64,000 nucleotides of DNA from UBA4644 sp900555855 (lineage in GTDB: Bacteria > Bacillota > Clostridia > Oscillospirales > Butyricicoccaceae), in the NCBI GenBank assembly GCA_052289195.1, contig DAWAJD010000001.1, positions 1-64,000 of the forward strand, written 5' to 3'. The translations under genes and the position numbers were made by a program. Below the pieces are notes generated by a model, which worked only from the letters and a program-made list of their open reading frames with translations, was not told the origin of the DNA and ran no database searches. Below, one piece after another: positions 8,678-18,208 of the stretch. Every line of letters starts with the position of its first letter. Position 1 is the stretch's first letter.

Positions 8678-9070
8678 TCATTTGCTTTTCAGATCCTGCT
8701 TGATGCGGGTGGTGGAGATCTCCGGCGTCCGGGGAAGATAAACCACCTGACATTGCTCCTGCAGAAAGTCAAACTTGCCCTTCCAGTCGTCGCCCATGAC
8801 GAAAATGTCGATCTGGTATTTATCTACATCCGAGGTCTTCTGCTCCCAGCTCTCCTCCGGGATCACCAGATCCACATAGCGGATGGCTTCCAGCATGCGC
8901 TTGCGCTCCTCATAGGGGAAATAGCATTTTTTCTGCTTCTGGTTCCAGTTGAACTCATCGGTGGAGAGGGCCACCACCAGATAATCCCCCAGCTCCCGGG
9001 CACGGCGCAGCAGGTTGATATGTCCGTAATGGAGCAGATCAAAGGTGCCGTAGGTAATGACGCGCTTCAT
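8678..9070 (-). CDS. tagD: glycerol-3-phosphate cytidylyltransferase
   Basis: A 130-aa cytoplasmic nucleotidyltransferase making CDP-glycerol from CTP and glycerol-3-phosphate for teichoic-acid-type polymers. It has the nucleotidyltransferase motif GTFDLLHYGHINLL at the N-terminus and the TagD-type RTPEISTTRIK near the C-terminus, and has the family's usual length. The start at 9070 was chosen because AAGGAG lies just upstream and the previous gene stops 2 bp before. It is the last gene of a minus-strand operon with the polymerase-like transferase that uses its product. Confidence 0.93.
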   Translation of the reverse strand: MKRVITYGTFDLLHYGHINLLRRARELGDYLVVALSTDEFNWNQKQKKCYFPYEERKRMLEAIRYVDLVIPEESWEQKTSDVDKYQIDIFVMGDDWKGKFDFLQEQCQVVYLPRTPEISTTRIKQDLKSK

Positions 9071-9071
9071 A

Positions 9072-10238
9072 TCACATTTCTCCTTTTTCAAAATAAGACT
9101 GGATCAGGTCTGCCACCCGTCCGGCGGAGCCGCCGTCCTGCCAATGATTGTAATAGTCGCAGGCCTGCTGCCGCGCGGCCCGCTCCGGATCCCGTCCGGC
9201 GGCGATATCTCCGGCGAAATCCACCAGATCGGAAAGAGTGTAAAGGTATCGGCCCTTCAGGACCTGCGTGATGTCCTCCATCACAAGGCCGCGCTTTTCC
9301 TGGTAAGCCGCCAGATCGTCCAGCGTTAGTCCGATGGGCTTTCCCGTCAACAGAAAGTCACAGTAGACGGAGGAATAGTCCGTCAGAAGCGCGTCTGCAT
9401 CGGCCAGCGCTTCATAAAGCTGGACCCCCGCCTGCCGCAGGTCCTCGTCGCCGATCAGGCGGAAGGCGCTCAGGCTGCCGGCCCGGATGACGGAAAGATC
9501 CTGCATGGGATGGGGCTTGAGGATCAGCAGAAGCCCCGCCCGCTCCAGCGCTTCGTTGAGCGTTTCCAGCGCCCCGGCCTCCTCCAGCAGGGGAAGACCG
9601 CAGCCGGAGAGGGCGTAGTTGCTGCCGTAGGACCGGGTGTGCTGCCGGAAGGTGGGCAGCCAGAAGATGACCTTTTTGCCCTCCCGGGGGACGACGCGGT
9701 CCAAAAGCCCCTGGGGGCGGGTCAGCGCGTCGCACCGGGGATAGCCCAGCAGACGGCCCTGCTCCGGCACCAGCCCCAGCTCCCGCTCCATGACGGCCTT
9801 CACCTGCTCCGAGGGATAGCTCCAGCGATTGCAGAAGGGGCCGGGCGTGTAAAAGCCCCGGCAGCATTTGATGGGCGTCCCGTGACCAAGAAACAGGCTC
9901 AGCTGTCCCAGGCGGGGTGGCCAGAGCGTCTTGTTGCAAAAGAGGACGCATTTGGAGGAAAGGGCCAGCCGGATGGCCCGGGCCCGCTGCCAGGGGATCT
10001 CCGGCCGGTATGCCACAAAGGAGACCTGCGTTTGGGGATAGGCCGCCCGCCAGAGCGCCGGCTCCCGCACCAGCCAGGTGAGGGAGACCCCCTGAAGGGC
10101 CGGGCGGCGCAAAAGCTCCTGAAAGACCGGAAAAACATTGCAGGAAAGATCCGGGCTGCTCTCCAGCAGGACCCGCCGCCGCAGGGGCAGCAGGGAAGCG
10201 CCGCCGTTGATGGCGGCCCGCAGCACAGCTTTGATCAT
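9072..10238 (-). CDS. CDP-glycerol glycerophosphotransferase (TagB/TagF family)
   Basis: A 388-aa enzyme expected to transfer glycerophosphate from CDP-glycerol to a lipid-linked or polymeric wall acceptor at the cytoplasmic membrane face. Family motifs are visible: FLGHGTPIK in the middle, LILKPHP, and LLTDYSSVYCDFLL in the C-terminal half. It is shorter than full-length TagF polymerases and closer to TagB-type primases. The start at 10238 has AAGGAGGG upstream and overlaps the flippase stop by ATGA. Whether it primes, extends or decorates a polymer cannot be decided here. Confidence 0.87.
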   Translation of the reverse strand: MIKAVLRAAINGGASLLPLRRRVLLESSPDLSCNVFPVFQELLRRPALQGVSLTWLVREPALWRAAYPQTQVSFVAYRPEIPWQRARAIRLALSSKCVLFCNKTLWPPRLGQLSLFLGHGTPIKCCRGFYTPGPFCNRWSYPSEQVKAVMERELGLVPEQGRLLGYPRCDALTRPQGLLDRVVPREGKKVIFWLPTFRQHTRSYGSNYALSGCGLPLLEEAGALETLNEALERAGLLLILKPHPMQDLSVIRAGSLSAFRLIGDEDLRQAGVQLYEALADADALLTDYSSVYCDFLLTGKPIGLTLDDLAAYQEKRGLVMEDITQVLKGRYLYTLSDLVDFAGDIAAGRDPERAARQQACDYYNHWQDGGSAGRVADLIQSYFEKGEM

Positions 10239-11767
10239 GAAGCCCTCCTTGCCCGGCGCAGCGTCCGCCGGATCAGATCCTTTTCTCCCGCGCTCAGCAG
10301 GCAGAGCCATGCATAAGGCAGGTAACACAGGGTGAACAACCCACATTTCACAAAAAACAGCGGCCAGCCGCCGCCGGGCAGCAGCCGGCGGAGCGCCAGG
10401 GCAGGCAGCGCCATGGGCAGCATCTTCAGCGTCAGCAGCCCGGCCATGCGCCAGTAGGCGGGGATGTCCAGCCCGATCCGCCTGTGGTAATACCAGTTCA
10501 TCATGGCGTATTGCCCGGCAAACAGGGCCAGCGTCGTGCCGATGGCTGCACCAACACCCTGCCAGCGCATGGCCAGCGGAATGGAAACAACAACATTGAT
10601 CACCGCCAATACCAGATAGCTCAGGCTGCGATACTTATGCCGGTTCATGGCCTGCAGGATGGAGATGCCCAGATTCTGGGACAGGGGAACGATCCCCGGG
10701 ACCATGATGATCAGCGCGATCCAGTAGGCGGCGCGGACCTCCGGCGCGCCCAGCTGCCCTCCGCCGATCAGGCCGATAAACTGCCGCCCGAAGGCGATAA
10801 AGCCCGCCAGCACAAAGGAGAGCAGCAGAAACTGCACATGGCCGATGCGCAGAAACAGCGGGGAAAAATCCGCCTTTTCCCCGTCTCTGACATAGAGCTG
10901 GGTCACATGGGGCAGATAAACGCCGCTGATGGCTGTGGAAAGCTGTTGGAAATAGGCGTTGAACTGAACGCCCACGGTATAGACCGTGACGGCGGCCGTC
11001 CCGCACACCGCCCCCAGAATGAACTTGTCCGTGCTGGCATAGAGCTGGTCGATGAGGATATTGAGAAAGATAAACAGGGAGAAGGAAAAGATGCTTTTCA
11101 GCATTTCTCCCTCCGGCCGGCAGAGCCGGGGCCGGGCGTCGGTCCTTGCAAGGCAGTACCAGGCCAGAAACAGCTTGACGGCGATGGAGACCACGGTGGT
11201 GACGGCGGCCAGCGCCGGCGAACGATAGCCCTGCCGCAGCACCAGCAGCATCCCGCCGTAGGTGAACAGCGTGTTCAGGATGCTCATGAGCTTGGCGAAG
11301 GCAAAGCGCTCCTGGGCGGTGATCAGCGAGGAAAACACGCTCAGGGGGAAGGAGGCCGCCAGATTGACGGAAAGGATGGAAAGCACCTGCCGCAGGATGG
11401 AAAGCTCCTCCGGGGTGAACTTCGCGCCGAACAGCCGGGGCAGAAAGGCGTGGGTCAGCAGAGCGCAGATGCCCAGCGCCGCCGCGCCCAACACAAGATA
11501 CATCTCCAGAAACATCCCGCTGCAGCGGTCGGCCTTGTCCCGGTCGCCCTCGGCGCGATATTTTACATAAAACCGCACCAGCGTCTGGCCGAAGCCCAGA
11601 TCCAGCATGGTGAGAAAGGCGATCACCGAGGTGGCTACGGAATAAACACCATATTCGCTCTCGCCCAGATGCCGCAGCAGGATGGGCGTGAAAACGATGC
11701 CCACCAGCATATTCACGCCCCATTGGACATAAGCCAACAGCGCGCCCAGACGCTTTTGATCGTGCAT
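10235..11767 (-). CDS. polysaccharide/lipid-linked oligosaccharide flippase (MOP superfamily)
   Basis: A 510-aa integral membrane protein with about 12-14 hydrophobic helices, of the Wzx/RfbX type in the MOP superfamily. The N-terminal family pattern LLRHLGESEYGVYSVATS followed by LDLGFGQTLVRFYVKY is characteristic. It presumably flips a lipid-linked wall glycan precursor outward. The start at 11767 has GAAAGGGG upstream and lies behind a strong promoter; an in-frame ATG further upstream lies inside that promoter. It is the first gene of the flippase-glycerophosphotransferase-tagD operon, which suggests glycerophosphate is added to the exported glycan. Confidence 0.88.
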   Translation of the reverse strand: MHDQKRLGALLAYVQWGVNMLVGIVFTPILLRHLGESEYGVYSVATSVIAFLTMLDLGFGQTLVRFYVKYRAEGDRDKADRCSGMFLEMYLVLGAAALGICALLTHAFLPRLFGAKFTPEELSILRQVLSILSVNLAASFPLSVFSSLITAQERFAFAKLMSILNTLFTYGGMLLVLRQGYRSPALAAVTTVVSIAVKLFLAWYCLARTDARPRLCRPEGEMLKSIFSFSLFIFLNILIDQLYASTDKFILGAVCGTAAVTVYTVGVQFNAYFQQLSTAISGVYLPHVTQLYVRDGEKADFSPLFLRIGHVQFLLLSFVLAGFIAFGRQFIGLIGGGQLGAPEVRAAYWIALIIMVPGIVPLSQNLGISILQAMNRHKYRSLSYLVLAVINVVVSIPLAMRWQGVGAAIGTTLALFAGQYAMMNWYYHRRIGLDIPAYWRMAGLLTLKMLPMALPALALRRLLPGGGWPLFFVKCGLFTLCYLPYAWLCLLSAGEKDLIRRTLRRARRAS

Positions 11768-11804
11768 AGCAAGCCCCTTTCTCCACAAGATGGTCAACAT
11801 TTTT

Positions 11805-11833
11805 ATTATAGGTTTCCCGTCTTCTTCTGTCAA
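11805..11833 (-). promoter_or_regulatory. promoter of the flippase-tagD operon
   Basis: Perfect TTGACA (11828-11833) and TATAAT (11805-11810) are separated by 17 bp on the minus strand. Confidence 0.88.
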
Positions 11834-11891
11834 GCCGCGGCGCAGGAAAAGAAAACGGCAAAGGTTTGCGCCCTGCGGCGGCGCTTTCGGG

Positions 11892-11920
11892 TTGAAAAGC
11901 CCGGCGGGATGTGGTAAAAT
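11892..11920 (+). promoter_or_regulatory. promoter of the smc operon
   Basis: TTGAAA (11892-11897), a 17-bp spacer and TAAAAT (11915-11920). It is divergent from the flippase promoter, with about 58 bp between the two -35 boxes. Confidence 0.8.
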
Positions 11921-11968
11921 AAAGTGCTATATCAGCTTTATTTATTGTTTGAAGAGAGAAAAGCGCTT

Positions 11969-14900
11969 ATGTTTCTGAAATCCATCGAGATCCAGGGCTT
12001 CAAATCCTTCCCCGACCAGACTCTTATGAACTTCGGCCGGGGCATCACGGCCATCGTCGGCCCCAACGGCAGCGGAAAAAGCAATATCGTAGACGCCATC
12101 CGCTGGGTCCTGGGGGAGCAGAGCACAAAGACCCTCCGGGGCGGCAAGATGGAGGATGTGATCTTCGGCGGCACCGCCCGGCGCAAGCCCCAGGGCTTCT
12201 GTCAGGTGACGCTGACGCTGGACAATACCGACGGCGGCCTGCCGGTGGACTATGCGGAGGTCATGGTGACCCGCCGGTATTACCGCAGCGGCGAGAGCGA
12301 GTTTTATATCAACCGCAAGGCCGTCCGCCTGAAGGATATCCACGAGCTGTTTATGGACACCGGTCTCGGCCGGGACGGCTATTCCGTCATCGGTCAGGGC
12401 CGCATCGACGAGATCCTCTCCGTCAAGAGCGCCGACCGGCGGGAGATCTTTGAGGAGGCCGCGGGCATCACCAAGTTCCGCTTCCGCAAGGAGGAGAGCG
12501 AGCGCAAGCTGGCCGCCTGCGAGGAAAATCTGGTGCGCATCCGGGATATCATCACCGAGCTGGAGCAGCAGGTGGCCCCCCTGAAGGATCAGGCGGAGCG
12601 GGCAAAGTCCTTCCTGATCTACCGGGACGAGCTGCGGGCGCTGGAGGTCAATGTCTGGCTGGACAGTCTGGACCGGCTGAAGGACAGCCTGCAGAAGGCC
12701 CGGACGGATTATGACAACGCCGAGCGGATGCTCTCCGCCCGCAAGCGGGAGACGGAGGAGCTGCAAAACCGCTCTGCCGCCCTGACCGAAGCCCTCCACG
12801 AAAAGGATCTGGAGGGGGAGCGTCTGCGGGAGGAGCAGCGTCAGGCGGAAAACCGGGAGAGCGATATGCGGGCGCAGATCGCCGTGAATCAGACCCAGAT
12901 CCGCAATACGGAGGAAAATATCCGCGCCGGGCAGCGGGCCCTGGAGGAGCAAGGGGCGCAGGGGCAGGATCTGCAGGCCCAGAAGGCCGGGCAGGAGCGC
13001 CGCCTGACGGAGCTGGCGGAGCAGATCGGCGCCCTGGAGGGCGAGCTTTCCGCCCTGCTGCAGCAGGTGCAGGAGGCCTCGGAAAACGCCCGGGAGCTTT
13101 CCCTGCGGCTGGACGCGCTGGATGCCCGCATCCGCATGACCCGGGAGCAGGCCGCCCAGCGCAGGGCAGAGGCCGGCGCGCTGGCTTCCGGCGCTCAGGA
13201 GATCCGCGCCCGGGGCGAAGCCGTGGAAAAGGAGCTGGCCGAGCTGGAAGCCCGTCTGGACACAGAGCGGCAGCAGGCCCGGGCCCTCCGGCGGCAGAAG
13301 GAAGAAAACGAAGAAAAAAAGGCCTCGGCGGAGAATATGCTCCGGGGCTTTGAGCTGCGGGCCCAGGCTCGGCAGAAGAAGGCGGAGGAGCTGCAGACCC
13401 AGACGGAGCAGACCTCCCGCCAGCAGGCGCTGCGGACCCAGCGGCTGGACCTGCTGCGGGCGATGGAGCGGGAATATGAGGGCTTCGGCCAGAGCGTGCG
13501 CCGGGTGATGCAGGCGGCGGGCAGGGGAGAGCTGCGGGGCGTTCACGGCCCGGTCTCCGACCTGATCCGCACGGAGGACGAATATTCCGTGGCCATTGAG
13601 ATCGCCCTGGGCGGCAGCCTGCAGAATATCGTCGTGGACGACGAGCAGTGCGCCAAAAGCGCCATCCAATATCTCAAGACCCATGATTTCGGCCGGGCCA
13701 CCTTCCGTCCGCTGACTGCCGTCCGGGAGCGGCGGGGCGGGAAGCAGCTCTCCGGCCCGGGCTTTGCCGGCTGGGCCGACCAGCTGGTGCGCTTCGACGG
13801 GCAATATGCCCCGCTGATCCGCAGTCTGCTGGCGGATACCGCCGTGGTGGACCATATGGACAACGCCATCGCCATGGCGAAGAAGCACGGCTATGCCTTC
13901 CGCATCGTCACGCTGGACGGCCAGCTGATCAATCCCTCCGGCGCCATGACCGGCGGCTCGCTGAACAAAAATGTGGGCGTTTTGTCCCGCGCCAACGAGA
14001 TCGCCCGGCTGGAGCAGGAGACCGCCCGGCTGCAGCACCGGCAGCAGGAGCTGGAGCAGAGCCTGCGCGCCGCCCGGCAGGAGCTGGAAAGCGCCGGCTA
14101 TGAGGCCAATGTGGCCCGGGACGAGCTGCGCGCCGCCCAGGACGCCCTTCTGGAGCTTTCCGCCCGGCAGAGCCAGCATCGGGCCCTTATCGACGCGCTG
14201 GAGCAGCGGCAGGAGGAGCTGGAGGAGGAGCGGTCCTCCCAGAGCCAGCGGATCCGTTCGCTGGAGGAGCAGCAAAAGGCCCTTCTCTCTCAGGCGGAGA
14301 CGGAGGACCGGGCCGCGGAAGCCCTTGCCGCGGAATACAGCGGCCTTTCTGGCGGAAAGGCGCAGGCGGAGAGCCGCACCGGCAGCCTGACCCAGCAAAG
14401 CGCAGACCTGCGGGTCCGTCTGGCGGAGCAGCGCACAGAGAGCGACAGCACACGCCGGAGCATAGCAGAGCTGGAGGAACGCATCCTTGCGGCCAGCGGC
14501 CAGCGAAAGGACCGGGAGGCCGCCATAGAGGTCCTGCGGCAGCAGAGCCGGCAGCTGCGGGAGACCGTGGCCCAGCAGGAGCTGGTGGCCGCACAATACG
14601 CCGGAGAGGCGCAGAACGCAGGGGCGCGCCTGCTGGCGGTCAATCAGGAAAAGCTGCGGCTGGAGGGCGTCCGCGGGCAATGTGAAAAGGAGCTGCGCAG
14701 CAAAAACGACGAGCTGATCCATCTGGAGCGGGAGCGGGGCCGGCTGGAAAACAAAAAGACCCAGGCGGAGATGGAGGAGGACAATATCCTCCAGAAGCTC
14801 TGGGAAAGCTATGAGCTGACCCGGGTCACCGCGCAGGAGCTGCGCCAGCCCATGGAGAGCCTTTCCGCCGCCAACCGGCGCATCGGCGAGCTGCGGGCCG

Positions 14901-15538
14901 CCATCAAAAAGCTGGGCTCAGTGAATATCGACGCCATCGAGGAATATGCCCGGGTGAGCCAGCGCTATGAATTTATGAGCACCCAGCGGAACGATCTGGA
15001 ACGCTCCAAGGAGGAGCTTCTGAAGATCATCGGCGACCTGACAAAAAGCATGAAGGAGATCTTTGCCGTCCAGTTCCGGGCCATCAACGAGAGCTTCCGC
15101 CATACCTTTACGGAGATCTTCGGCGGCGGCAGCGCAGAGCTGCGGCTGGAGGACGAGAGCGATATCCTCAGCTGCGGCATCGAGATCCGGGTGGAGCTGC
15201 CGGGCAAGTCCATGCGGGCGATCTCGCTGCTTTCCGGCGGAGAAAAGGCCTTCGTGGCCATCGCTCTGTATTTTGCCATCATTCGCGTGCGGCCCACGCC
15301 CTTCTGCGTGCTGGACGAGATCGACGCGGCGCTGGACGATGTGAATGTCAGCCGCTACGCCGCCTATATGCGCACTCTGTGCGACAAGACCCAGTTCATC
15401 ATCATCACCCACCGCCGGGGCTCCATGGAGGGCTCCGATATCCTCTACGGCGTCACCATGCAGGAGCAGGGCGTTACCAAGCTGCTGGCCCTGAACATGA
15501 ACGAGGTGGAGGCCCATATCCGCGAAACGCTCCAATAA
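11969..15538 (+). CDS. smc: chromosome segregation ATPase SMC
   Basis: A 1189-aa structural maintenance of chromosomes protein, the ATPase core of condensin with ScpA and ScpB, which loads on DNA and organises the nucleoid. The N-terminal head has Walker A GPNGSGKSN (31-39). Two long coiled coils flank a hinge at about 500-660 (GPVSDLI...AMTGGSLNK). The C-terminal head has the ABC signature LLSGGEKAF and Walker B FCVLDEIDAALDD. Length is normal. The start at 11969 gives the canonical MFLKSIEIQGFKSF; the Shine-Dalgarno (GAAGAGAG) is modest. It leads an operon with ftsY, as in many Firmicutes, but rnc is not upstream here. Confidence 0.97.
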   Translation: MFLKSIEIQGFKSFPDQTLMNFGRGITAIVGPNGSGKSNIVDAIRWVLGEQSTKTLRGGKMEDVIFGGTARRKPQGFCQVTLTLDNTDGGLPVDYAEVMVTRRYYRSGESEFYINRKAVRLKDIHELFMDTGLGRDGYSVIGQGRIDEILSVKSADRREIFEEAAGITKFRFRKEESERKLAACEENLVRIRDIITELEQQVAPLKDQAERAKSFLIYRDELRALEVNVWLDSLDRLKDSLQKARTDYDNAERMLSARKRETEELQNRSAALTEALHEKDLEGERLREEQRQAENRESDMRAQIAVNQTQIRNTEENIRAGQRALEEQGAQGQDLQAQKAGQERRLTELAEQIGALEGELSALLQQVQEASENARELSLRLDALDARIRMTREQAAQRRAEAGALASGAQEIRARGEAVEKELAELEARLDTERQQARALRRQKEENEEKKASAENMLRGFELRAQARQKKAEELQTQTEQTSRQQALRTQRLDLLRAMEREYEGFGQSVRRVMQAAGRGELRGVHGPVSDLIRTEDEYSVAIEIALGGSLQNIVVDDEQCAKSAIQYLKTHDFGRATFRPLTAVRERRGGKQLSGPGFAGWADQLVRFDGQYAPLIRSLLADTAVVDHMDNAIAMAKKHGYAFRIVTLDGQLINPSGAMTGGSLNKNVGVLSRANEIARLEQETARLQHRQQELEQSLRAARQELESAGYEANVARDELRAAQDALLELSARQSQHRALIDALEQRQEELEEERSSQSQRIRSLEEQQKALLSQAETEDRAAEALAAEYSGLSGGKAQAESRTGSLTQQSADLRVRLAEQRTESDSTRRSIAELEERILAASGQRKDREAAIEVLRQQSRQLRETVAQQELVAAQYAGEAQNAGARLLAVNQEKLRLEGVRGQCEKELRSKNDELIHLERERGRLENKKTQAEMEEDNILQKLWESYELTRVTAQELRQPMESLSAANRRIGELRAAIKKLGSVNIDAIEEYARVSQRYEFMSTQRNDLERSKEELLKIIGDLTKSMKEIFAVQFRAINESFRHTFTEIFGGGSAELRLEDESDILSCGIEIRVELPGKSMRAISLLSGGEKAFVAIALYFAIIRVRPTPFCVLDEIDAALDDVNVSRYAAYMRTLCDKTQFIIITHRRGSMEGSDILYGVTMQEQGVTKLLALNMNEVEAHIRETLQ

Positions 15539-15566
15539 CCGATCTTCACCCTAAGGAGGCAAGCAT

Positions 15567-16505
15567 ATGTCATTTTTTGACAAGATCAAGCAGGGTCTGA
15601 AAAAGACCAAGGAAAGCACCGCCAGCTCCTTCAACGCCGTTTTCGCGGCCTTCCGCACGGTGGACGAGACGCTGCTGGCCGATCTGGAGGATGCCCTCAT
15701 CATGGCAGACATCGGCGCATACACCGCGTCGGAGGCCATCGACGAGCTGCGCCGGCGCTCCAAGCGCCAGAACCTGCAGACAAGAGAGCAGGTCATCGAT
15801 TGCCTTTGCCAGGTGCTGGCGGAAAAGATGACGCCCAACAACGGCCTGCAGCTGAACACAAAGCCCTCCGTGATCCTTGTGGTGGGCGTCAACGGCGTGG
15901 GCAAGACCACCACCATCGGCAAGCTGGGCGCAAAGCTCACCGCCCAGGGCAAAAAGGTCCTCTTTGCCGCCGCCGATACCTTCCGCGCCGCCGCCGCCGA
16001 TCAGCTGACCATCTGGGCTGGGCGGGCCGGTGCGGACATTGTCCGCCACGGAGAAGGGGCAGACCCCAGCGCCGTCATCTTCGACGCCGTCACCGCCGCA
16101 AAGGCCAGAAAATGCGATGTGGTCATCTGCGATACGGCGGGCCGGCTGCACAATAAGCAAAATTTGATGAACGAGCTGGAAAAAATGAACCGGGTCATCC
16201 ATCGGGAGCTGCCGGAGTCCAGCGTGGAGACGCTGCTGGTGCTGGACGCCACCACCGGACAAAACGCCATCTCCCAGGCGGAGGGCTTCAACAGCGTGAC
16301 CAAGCTCACCGGCCTTGTGATCACAAAGCTGGACGGGACGGCCAAGGGCGGCATCGCCATCCATGTGAGCGCCGACCTGAGCGTCCCGGTGAAGTATATC
16401 GGCGTGGGCGAGCAGGTGGACGACCTGCTGGAGTTTGACGCCTACGATTTTACCAGAGCCTTTTTCGACGGCGCGCTGGACGAGGCCGCGCCGCCGGAGA
16501 AATAA
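15567..16505 (+). CDS. ftsY: signal recognition particle receptor FtsY
   Basis: A 312-aa SRP-type GTPase that docks ribosome-nascent-chain-SRP complexes at the membrane. It begins with a short basic amphipathic N-terminus (MSFFDKIKQGLKKTKE), followed by the four-helix N domain and the G domain. G motifs seen are GVNGVGKTTTIGKLG, DTAGRLHNKQNLM and TKLDGTAKGG. The length is typical of Gram-positive FtsY without the acidic A domain. AAGGAGG precedes the ATG, 28 bp after smc. Confidence 0.97.
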   Translation: MSFFDKIKQGLKKTKESTASSFNAVFAAFRTVDETLLADLEDALIMADIGAYTASEAIDELRRRSKRQNLQTREQVIDCLCQVLAEKMTPNNGLQLNTKPSVILVVGVNGVGKTTTIGKLGAKLTAQGKKVLFAAADTFRAAAADQLTIWAGRAGADIVRHGEGADPSAVIFDAVTAAKARKCDVVICDTAGRLHNKQNLMNELEKMNRVIHRELPESSVETLLVLDATTGQNAISQAEGFNSVTKLTGLVITKLDGTAKGGIAIHVSADLSVPVKYIGVGEQVDDLLEFDAYDFTRAFFDGALDEAAPPEK

Positions 16506-16524
16506 AAAGAAAGGGGAGCGCGCC

Positions 16525-17253
16525 ATGGCCAGACACGACGGCAGAGCGCCGGGGGAGATCCGCCCGGTATCCATCATTCCCGATTTTATCCTGTATCCGG
16601 AGGGCAGCGTTCTGATCTCCTGCGGCAATACCAAGGTGATCTGCAACGCCACCGTGGAGGAGAGCGTCCCGCCCTTTTTGAAGGGGCAGGGGAGGGGCTG
16701 GGTCACGGCGGAATATAATATGCTCCCCCGGGCCACCCAGACCCGCTCGCCCCGGGACATCAGCAAGCTCAAGCTCAATGGCCGCGCCGCGGAGATCCAG
16801 CGGCTCATCGGCCGGGCGCTGCGCTCCGTCACCGATCTGGACGGCCTGGGCGAGCGGTGCATCACCATCGACTGCGATGTGATCCAGGCCGACGGCGGGA
16901 CCCGCTGCGCCTCCATCACCGGGGCCTTCTGTGCGCTGGTGATCGCGCTGGACAAGCTGCGGCAGCAGGGCGTCTATGCCGATCTGCCCCTTTACAGCTA
17001 TGTGGCCGCCGTCAGCGTAGGCGTGGTCCATGAGACCCCCGTCTGCGACCTGGACTATCTGGAGGACAGCGGCGGCGAGGTGGACTTCAACTTCGTCATG
17101 GACGACGAGAGCAACATCATCGAGCTTCAGGGCACCGGCGAGGAGCGCCCCTTTTCCAAGCGGGAGCTGGACGAGATGTATCTGCTGGCAGAGGGCGGCA
17201 TCAAGCAGCTCATCGCCGCCCAGAAGCGGGCGGTGGGCCACCTGTTTCGCTGA
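16525..17253 (+). CDS. rph: ribonuclease PH
   Basis: A 242-aa phosphorolytic 3'-5' exoribonuclease that trims tRNA 3' ends using phosphate. Recognisable features are RHDGRAPGEIRPV at the N-terminus, GKG-like and TAEYNMLPRATQTR loops, and the DCDVIQADGGTR active-site region. The start at 16525 has AAAGGGGAG upstream; a longer frame overlapping ftsY is unlikely. It lies in the smc-ftsY operon directly before rdgB, a common Firmicutes pairing of RNA and nucleotide-quality enzymes. Confidence 0.96.
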   Translation: MARHDGRAPGEIRPVSIIPDFILYPEGSVLISCGNTKVICNATVEESVPPFLKGQGRGWVTAEYNMLPRATQTRSPRDISKLKLNGRAAEIQRLIGRALRSVTDLDGLGERCITIDCDVIQADGGTRCASITGAFCALVIALDKLRQQGVYADLPLYSYVAAVSVGVVHETPVCDLDYLEDSGGEVDFNFVMDDESNIIELQGTGEERPFSKRELDEMYLLAEGGIKQLIAAQKRAVGHLFR

Positions 17254-17273
17254 GAGAAGGGAAGAAAAGACCA

Positions 17274-17864
17274 ATGAATTCTTATATGATCGCTACCAAC
17301 AACGCCCATAAGCTGGCGGAGATCCGCGCCATTCTGGAAAACGATTCCCGCCGCTTCCTTTCCATGGCGGAGGCGGAGATCCATACCGACCCGGAGGAGA
17401 CCGGCGCGACCTTTGAGGAAAACGCCCTGATCAAGGCCCGGGCCGCCTGCCGGGCCTCCGGCCTACCTGCCCTGGCCGACGACAGCGGCCTCTGCGTGGC
17501 TGCGCTGGGCGGAGAGCCTGGCGTCCATTCGGCCCGGTATTGCCCGGGGATCGACGGCGACCGGGTGCGGTTTTTGCTGCAAAGGCTGGAGCACACGCCG
17601 GAGGGGCAGCGGGACGCCTGCTTTGTCTCCGTCATTGCCTGCGTCTGTCCAGACGGGACGGAGTTCACCGTCCGGGGCGAATGTCCCGGCGTCATCCTGC
17701 GGGAGAGCCGGGGTCAGGGCGGCTTCGGCTACGATCCGGTGTTTTTCCTGCCGGAGGAGGGCTGCACCTTTGCGGAAATGCCCCAGAGCCGGAAAAACGC
17801 CCTTTCCCACCGGGCCCGCTCGCTGGCGAAGATGAAGGAAGCGCTTTCGGCCCGGGGCCTTTGA
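17274..17864 (+). CDS. rdgB: XTP/dITP diphosphatase (HAM1/RdgB)
   Basis: A 196-aa enzyme that hydrolyses non-canonical purine nucleoside triphosphates (XTP, dITP) to monophosphates, keeping them out of nucleic acids. The signature ATNNAHKLAEI is near the N-terminus. GLPALADDSGLCV (the catalytic Asp pair region) and GGFGYDPVFF are present, with SHRARSL near the C-terminus. The ATG at 17274 follows an A/G-rich ribosome site; the in-frame ATG four codons later is an alternative. It sits between rph and yhbY. Confidence 0.96.
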   Translation: MNSYMIATNNAHKLAEIRAILENDSRRFLSMAEAEIHTDPEETGATFEENALIKARAACRASGLPALADDSGLCVAALGGEPGVHSARYCPGIDGDRVRFLLQRLEHTPEGQRDACFVSVIACVCPDGTEFTVRGECPGVILRESRGQGGFGYDPVFFLPEEGCTFAEMPQSRKNALSHRARSLAKMKEALSARGL

Positions 17865-17905
17865 GCCAAAAAGAAAGAAATATCAAAAGATTCGAGGAGA
17901 TCACC

Positions 17906-18208
17906 ATGCTCACAAGCAAACAACGGGCCTTCCTGCGGGGAATGGCCAACACGATCCCAACCACCCAGCAGATCGGCCGGGACGGCGTTACCGACGCGGT
18001 GTGCCGTCAGGCGGAGGAGGAGCTGAAGGCGAAGGAGCTGATCAAGCTCAAGGTGCTGGAGGGCGCACTTTTGACGGCCCGGGAGGCCAGCGAGCTGCTC
18101 TGTCAGGCCATCGGGGCAGAGCCGGTGCAGTGCATCGGCAGCCGGCTGGTGCTCTATAAGCCCTCGCCGGACAAGCCCAGGATCGTCCTGCCCCGGGAGC
18201 GGGCATGA
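17906..18208 (+). CDS. yhbY: ribosome-assembly RNA-binding protein (CRM domain, YhbY)
   Basis: A 100-aa protein consisting of one CRM (CRS1-YhbY) domain, thought to bind the pre-50S ribosome. It has the family start LTSKQRAFLRGMA and the loop IGRDGVTDAV, which corresponds to the GxxG RNA-binding loop. CIGSRLVLYKPS follows near the C-terminus. The start is preceded by CGAGGAG. It overlaps nadD by 4 bp (ATGA). Confidence 0.93.
   Translation: MLTSKQRAFLRGMANTIPTTQQIGRDGVTDAVCRQAEEELKAKELIKLKVLEGALLTAREASELLCQAIGAEPVQCIGSRLVLYKPSPDKPRIVLPRERA

Noticed and set aside
8543..9271. Plus-strand frame running from the end of the deacylase gene across tagD
   Set aside because: It includes the terminator and the T-rich tract, and is antisense to tagD.
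11942..14722. 926-codon minus-strand frame opposite smc
   Set aside because: A Leu/Gln/Gly-rich artefact of smc codon usage with no start context or homology.
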